Positions 12,761-15,100 of a stretch of 15,100 nt of DNA are shown here, piece after piece. The DNA is from Candidatus Mediterraneibacter colneyensis (GTDB taxonomy: Bacteria > Bacillota > Clostridia > Lachnospirales > Lachnospiraceae). Under the pieces are notes generated by a model. That model was not told the DNA's origin, did not search any database, and saw only the letters and a program-made list of their open reading frames with translations. The DNA is taken from NCBI GenBank assembly GCA_019114745.1, contig DXEY01000132.1:1-15100 (forward strand), read 5' to 3'. A program made the translations under genes and the position numbers. The first letter of the stretch is position 1; the number at the start of each line of letters is the position of its first letter.

Positions 12761-15100
12761 TTATTTTCCTTCCTTCTCCACACCCATTGTAACTGCTTCA
12801 CCATTGATCTTCCACTCCTTTACATAACCTGCCGGCTCTGCCTTCGTCATTTCGTCTGCAAGCACTTCCCCGGCGATCTGGTCTGCGTATTTCGCGAAGA
12901 TCTTCTCAGCCTTTTCACTTCCGTCATAAGTCACGCGGATGCGGTCTGTGACTTCAAAGTCCGCCTCTTTTCTCATCGTCTGTACTTTACTGATGATCTC
13001 ACGTACAAATCCTTCCTCGATCAGTTCTTCGGTCAGATTTGTATCAAGTACGACTGTAATGCCATTGTCATTCTCTGACACGTAGCCTTCGATCTGAGCG
13101 GTCTCGATCAGCAGATCCTCACGGAAAAGAGTGATCTCCTGACCGTTCACATCCAGTTTGAGCGCACCGGTCTCATTGACCTCATCCATTGCGGCATTTC
13201 CATCCACACTGTCAAGCGCGGCTTTGATGCCTCCTAACATTTTACCATATTTCGGTCCCACAGTCTTTAACTGCGGTTTAAATGTATATGAAGTAAAGTC
13301 TCTTACATCTTCCGTAAATTTAACATTTTTTACGTTCAGCTCGTCAGCCACGATATCCTGATAAAACTCCGGCAGGTCAAACGCCGCTTTCACGAACATC
13401 TGCCCGATCGGCTGGCGGTTCTTGATATTGGATGCGTTTCTGCATGCGCGTCCCATGACAACGAGTTTGAGCACATTGTCCATGTTCTGCTCCAGTTCCG
13501 GATCGATCTGATCTTCTTTCACTTCCGGGAACATGCACAGGTGGATACTCTCCGGCGCATCCTGGTCGATGCTGCGCACAAGATTCTGATAAATCTCTTC
13601 CGTCATGAACGGGATCATCGGAGCGGCAGCCTTGGATACGGTCACAAGCGCCGTATACAGCGTCATGTATGCGTTGATCTTATCCTGCTCCATTCCTTTT
13701 GCCCAGAAGCGCTCGCGGCTTCTTCTTACATACCAGTTGCTCATGTCATCCACGAACTCCTGAAGTGCGCGCGCCGCCTCAGGGATGCGGTAGTTTCCGA
13801 GATTATCGTCAACGGATTTCACCATCGTGTTCATCTTGGACAGAAGCCATTTATCCATTACGGAAAGTTTCTCATATTCCAGTGTGTATTTTGTCGCGTC
13901 AAAGTCGTCGATATTCGCATAGAGAACGAAGAATGCATAGGTATTCCACAGAGTACCCATGAATTTTCTCTGTCCCTCTGTCACGGCTTTTCCGTGGAAA
14001 CGGTTGGGCAGCCACGGCGCGCTGTTGACATAGAAGTACCAGCGGATTGCATCTGCGCCGTATTTCTCAAGGGCGTCGAACGGATCTACCGCATTTCCCC
14101 TGGACTTGCTCATCTTCTGGCCGTTCTCATCCTGCACATGGCCGAGGACGATAACGTTTTTGTACGGAGCCTTGTTGAAGATCAGTGTGGAGATCGCCAG
14201 CAGGGAGTAGAACCATCCTCTCGTCTGATCCACAGCCTCGGAGATAAAGTCTGCCGGGAACTGCTTCTCAAAGAGCTCCTGATTCTCAAACGGATAGTGA
14301 TGCTGTGCAAACGGCATGGAACCGCTGTCAAACCAGCAGTCGATCACTTCCGGCACGCGGTGCATCTCTTTGCCGCACTTCGGACACCTGATGGTCACGG
14401 CGTCAATGTACGGACGGTGAAGTTCGATGTCGTCCGGACAGTTGTCGGACATTTCTTTCAGCTCCGCGATGCTTCCGATGGAATGCATGTGCCCGCACTC
14501 GCACTCCCAGATATTGAGAGGAGTTCCCCAGTAACGGTTACGGCTGATGCCCCAGTCCTGGACATTCTCGATCCAGTCGCCGAAACGGCCTTTTCCGATG
14601 CTCTCCGGAATCCAGTTGATCGTATTGTTGTTCGCAATCAGATCGTCCCTGACTGCTGTCATCTTGATAAACCATGATTCGCGCGCATAGTAGATGAGCG
14701 GAGTGTCGCATCTCCAGCAGTGCGGGTAGCTGTGCTCAAACTTCGGCGCGTCAAAGAGCAGCCCTCTCGCGTCAAGGTCTTTTAACACTTCCGGATCTGC
14801 TTTCTTTACAAACAGCCCTGCAAACGGAGTGGACTCTGCCATATTTCCTTTTTCATCCACAAGCTGTACGAACGGAAGGCCGTATTTCCTTCCCACGTTC
14901 GCATCGTCCTCACCAAATGCGGGCGCGATATGAACAACTCCGGTACCGTCTGTCAGTGTAACATATTCGTCACATACAACATAAAATGCTTTTTTATTTT
15001 GCTTTTCTGCTGCATCTGCCGCGCACTGGTAGAGCGGCTCGTACTCTTTGCCCTCAAGGTCTGTGCCTTTGTATGTCTCGAGGATCTCGTATGCCGGCTT
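12761..15100 (-). CDS. ileS: Isoleucyl-tRNA synthetase, type 2 (5' end outside the window)
   Basis: The C-terminal 779 residues of the class I synthetase that charges tRNA-Ile; about a quarter of the protein, including the HIGH motif, lies beyond 15100. The part present begins in the CP1 editing domain, with GTGVVHIAPAFGEDD at about 14903-14947. It continues through DWGISRNRYWGTPLN, a Cys-rich segment (CECGHMH, CPKCGKEM) and DCWFDSGSMP, to the catalytic KMSKS loop (14102-14116, KMSKSRGNAVDP) and the anticodon-binding domain. DQTRGWFYSLLAIS and DALEKYGADAIRWY with SAPWLPNRFHG look like the type 2 (eukaryote-like, Thermus-like) enzyme rather than the E. coli type 1. Type 2 enzymes are generally poorly inhibited by mupirocin. 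Any T-box leader would lie outside the window. Four bases separate its stop from glgP. Confidence 0.97.
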   Translation of the reverse strand, partial: KPAYEILETYKGTDLEGKEYEPLYQCAADAAEKQNKKAFYVVCDEYVTLTDGTGVVHIAPAFGEDDANVGRKYGLPFVQLVDEKGNMAESTPFAGLFVKKADPEVLKDLDARGLLFDAPKFEHSYPHCWRCDTPLIYYARESWFIKMTAVRDDLIANNNTINWIPESIGKGRFGDWIENVQDWGISRNRYWGTPLNIWECECGHMHSIGSIAELKEMSDNCPDDIELHRPYIDAVTIRCPKCGKEMHRVPEVIDCWFDSGSMPFAQHHYPFENQELFEKQFPADFISEAVDQTRGWFYSLLAISTLIFNKAPYKNVIVLGHVQDENGQKMSKSRGNAVDPFDALEKYGADAIRWYFYVNSAPWLPNRFHGKAVTEGQRKFMGTLWNTYAFFVLYANIDDFDATKYTLEYEKLSVMDKWLLSKMNTMVKSVDDNLGNYRIPEAARALQEFVDDMSNWYVRRSRERFWAKGMEQDKINAYMTLYTALVTVSKAAAPMIPFMTEEIYQNLVRSIDQDAPESIHLCMFPEVKEDQIDPELEQNMDNVLKLVVMGRACRNASNIKNRQPIGQMFVKAAFDLPEFYQDIVADELNVKNVKFTEDVRDFTSYTFKPQLKTVGPKYGKMLGGIKAALDSVDGNAAMDEVNETGALKLDVNGQEITLFREDLLIETAQIEGYVSENDNGITVVLDTNLTEELIEEGFVREIISKVQTMRKEADFEVTDRIRVTYDGSEKAEKIFAKYADQIAGEVLADEMTKAEPAGYVKEWKINGEAVTMGVEKEGK

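Noticed and set aside
13541..14677. 378-codon open frame on the + strand
   Set aside because: It is antisense to ileS, whose KMSKS and other motifs are unmistakable; the product has no recognisable features.

Overview
The window looks like part of a chromosome from an anaerobic, spore-forming Firmicute, most likely a Lachnospiraceae-type gut clostridium. This rests on the tandem rubrerythrins, the adjacent spoIID and spoIIQ-type genes, AAAGGAG/GGAGG ribosome binding sites, a roughly 50% GC composition and the general look of the proteins. No genus can be assigned from sequence alone. No rRNA, tRNA, CRISPR array, insertion sequence or prophage gene is visible.

Layout. (1) Positions 1-1510, + strand: an oxidative-stress operon with the C-terminal part of a PerR-like Fur-family regulator, a reverse rubrerythrin (rubredoxin domain first) and a classical rubrerythrin (rubredoxin domain last), closed by a strong intrinsic terminator. 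(2) 1518-7179: a four-gene amide/amino-acid module built around a divergent promoter region at 4164-4380. Leftward lie an M20 amidohydrolase and a YfcC-type carrier whose ATG directly follows the M20 stop. Rightward lie a YtcJ-type metal-dependent amidohydrolase and a protein resembling the archaeal-type ornithine cyclodeaminase family. I infer import and hydrolysis of an N-acylated or amidated amino acid, possibly feeding ornithine to proline; the substrate is not shown by the sequence. (3) 7145-7429, - strand: a small GIY-YIG protein whose 3' end overlaps the cyclodeaminase-like gene tail to tail. (4) 7570-9408, - strand: spoIID followed by a SpoIIQ-like LytM protein, the engulfment pair. 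The SpoIIQ-like protein lacks all recognisable zinc ligands of the M23 fold. (5) 9483-15100, - strand: ileS (5' end outside the window), glgP and a membrane protein with a proline-rich tail, spaced 4 and 10 bases apart and so probably cotranscribed.

The most interesting regulatory point is at 9409-9460. The hairpin that should terminate the ileS-glgP-membrane protein transcript also contains the spoIID ribosome binding site, and a sigma-E-like -10 sequence lies in its 5' arm. Housekeeping read-through would be terminated or folded shut, while a sporulation-specific transcript starting inside the hairpin would have a free ribosome binding site. A sigma-F/sigma-G-like promoter overlaps the spoIID stop codon and would give the spoIIQ-like gene separate forespore expression.
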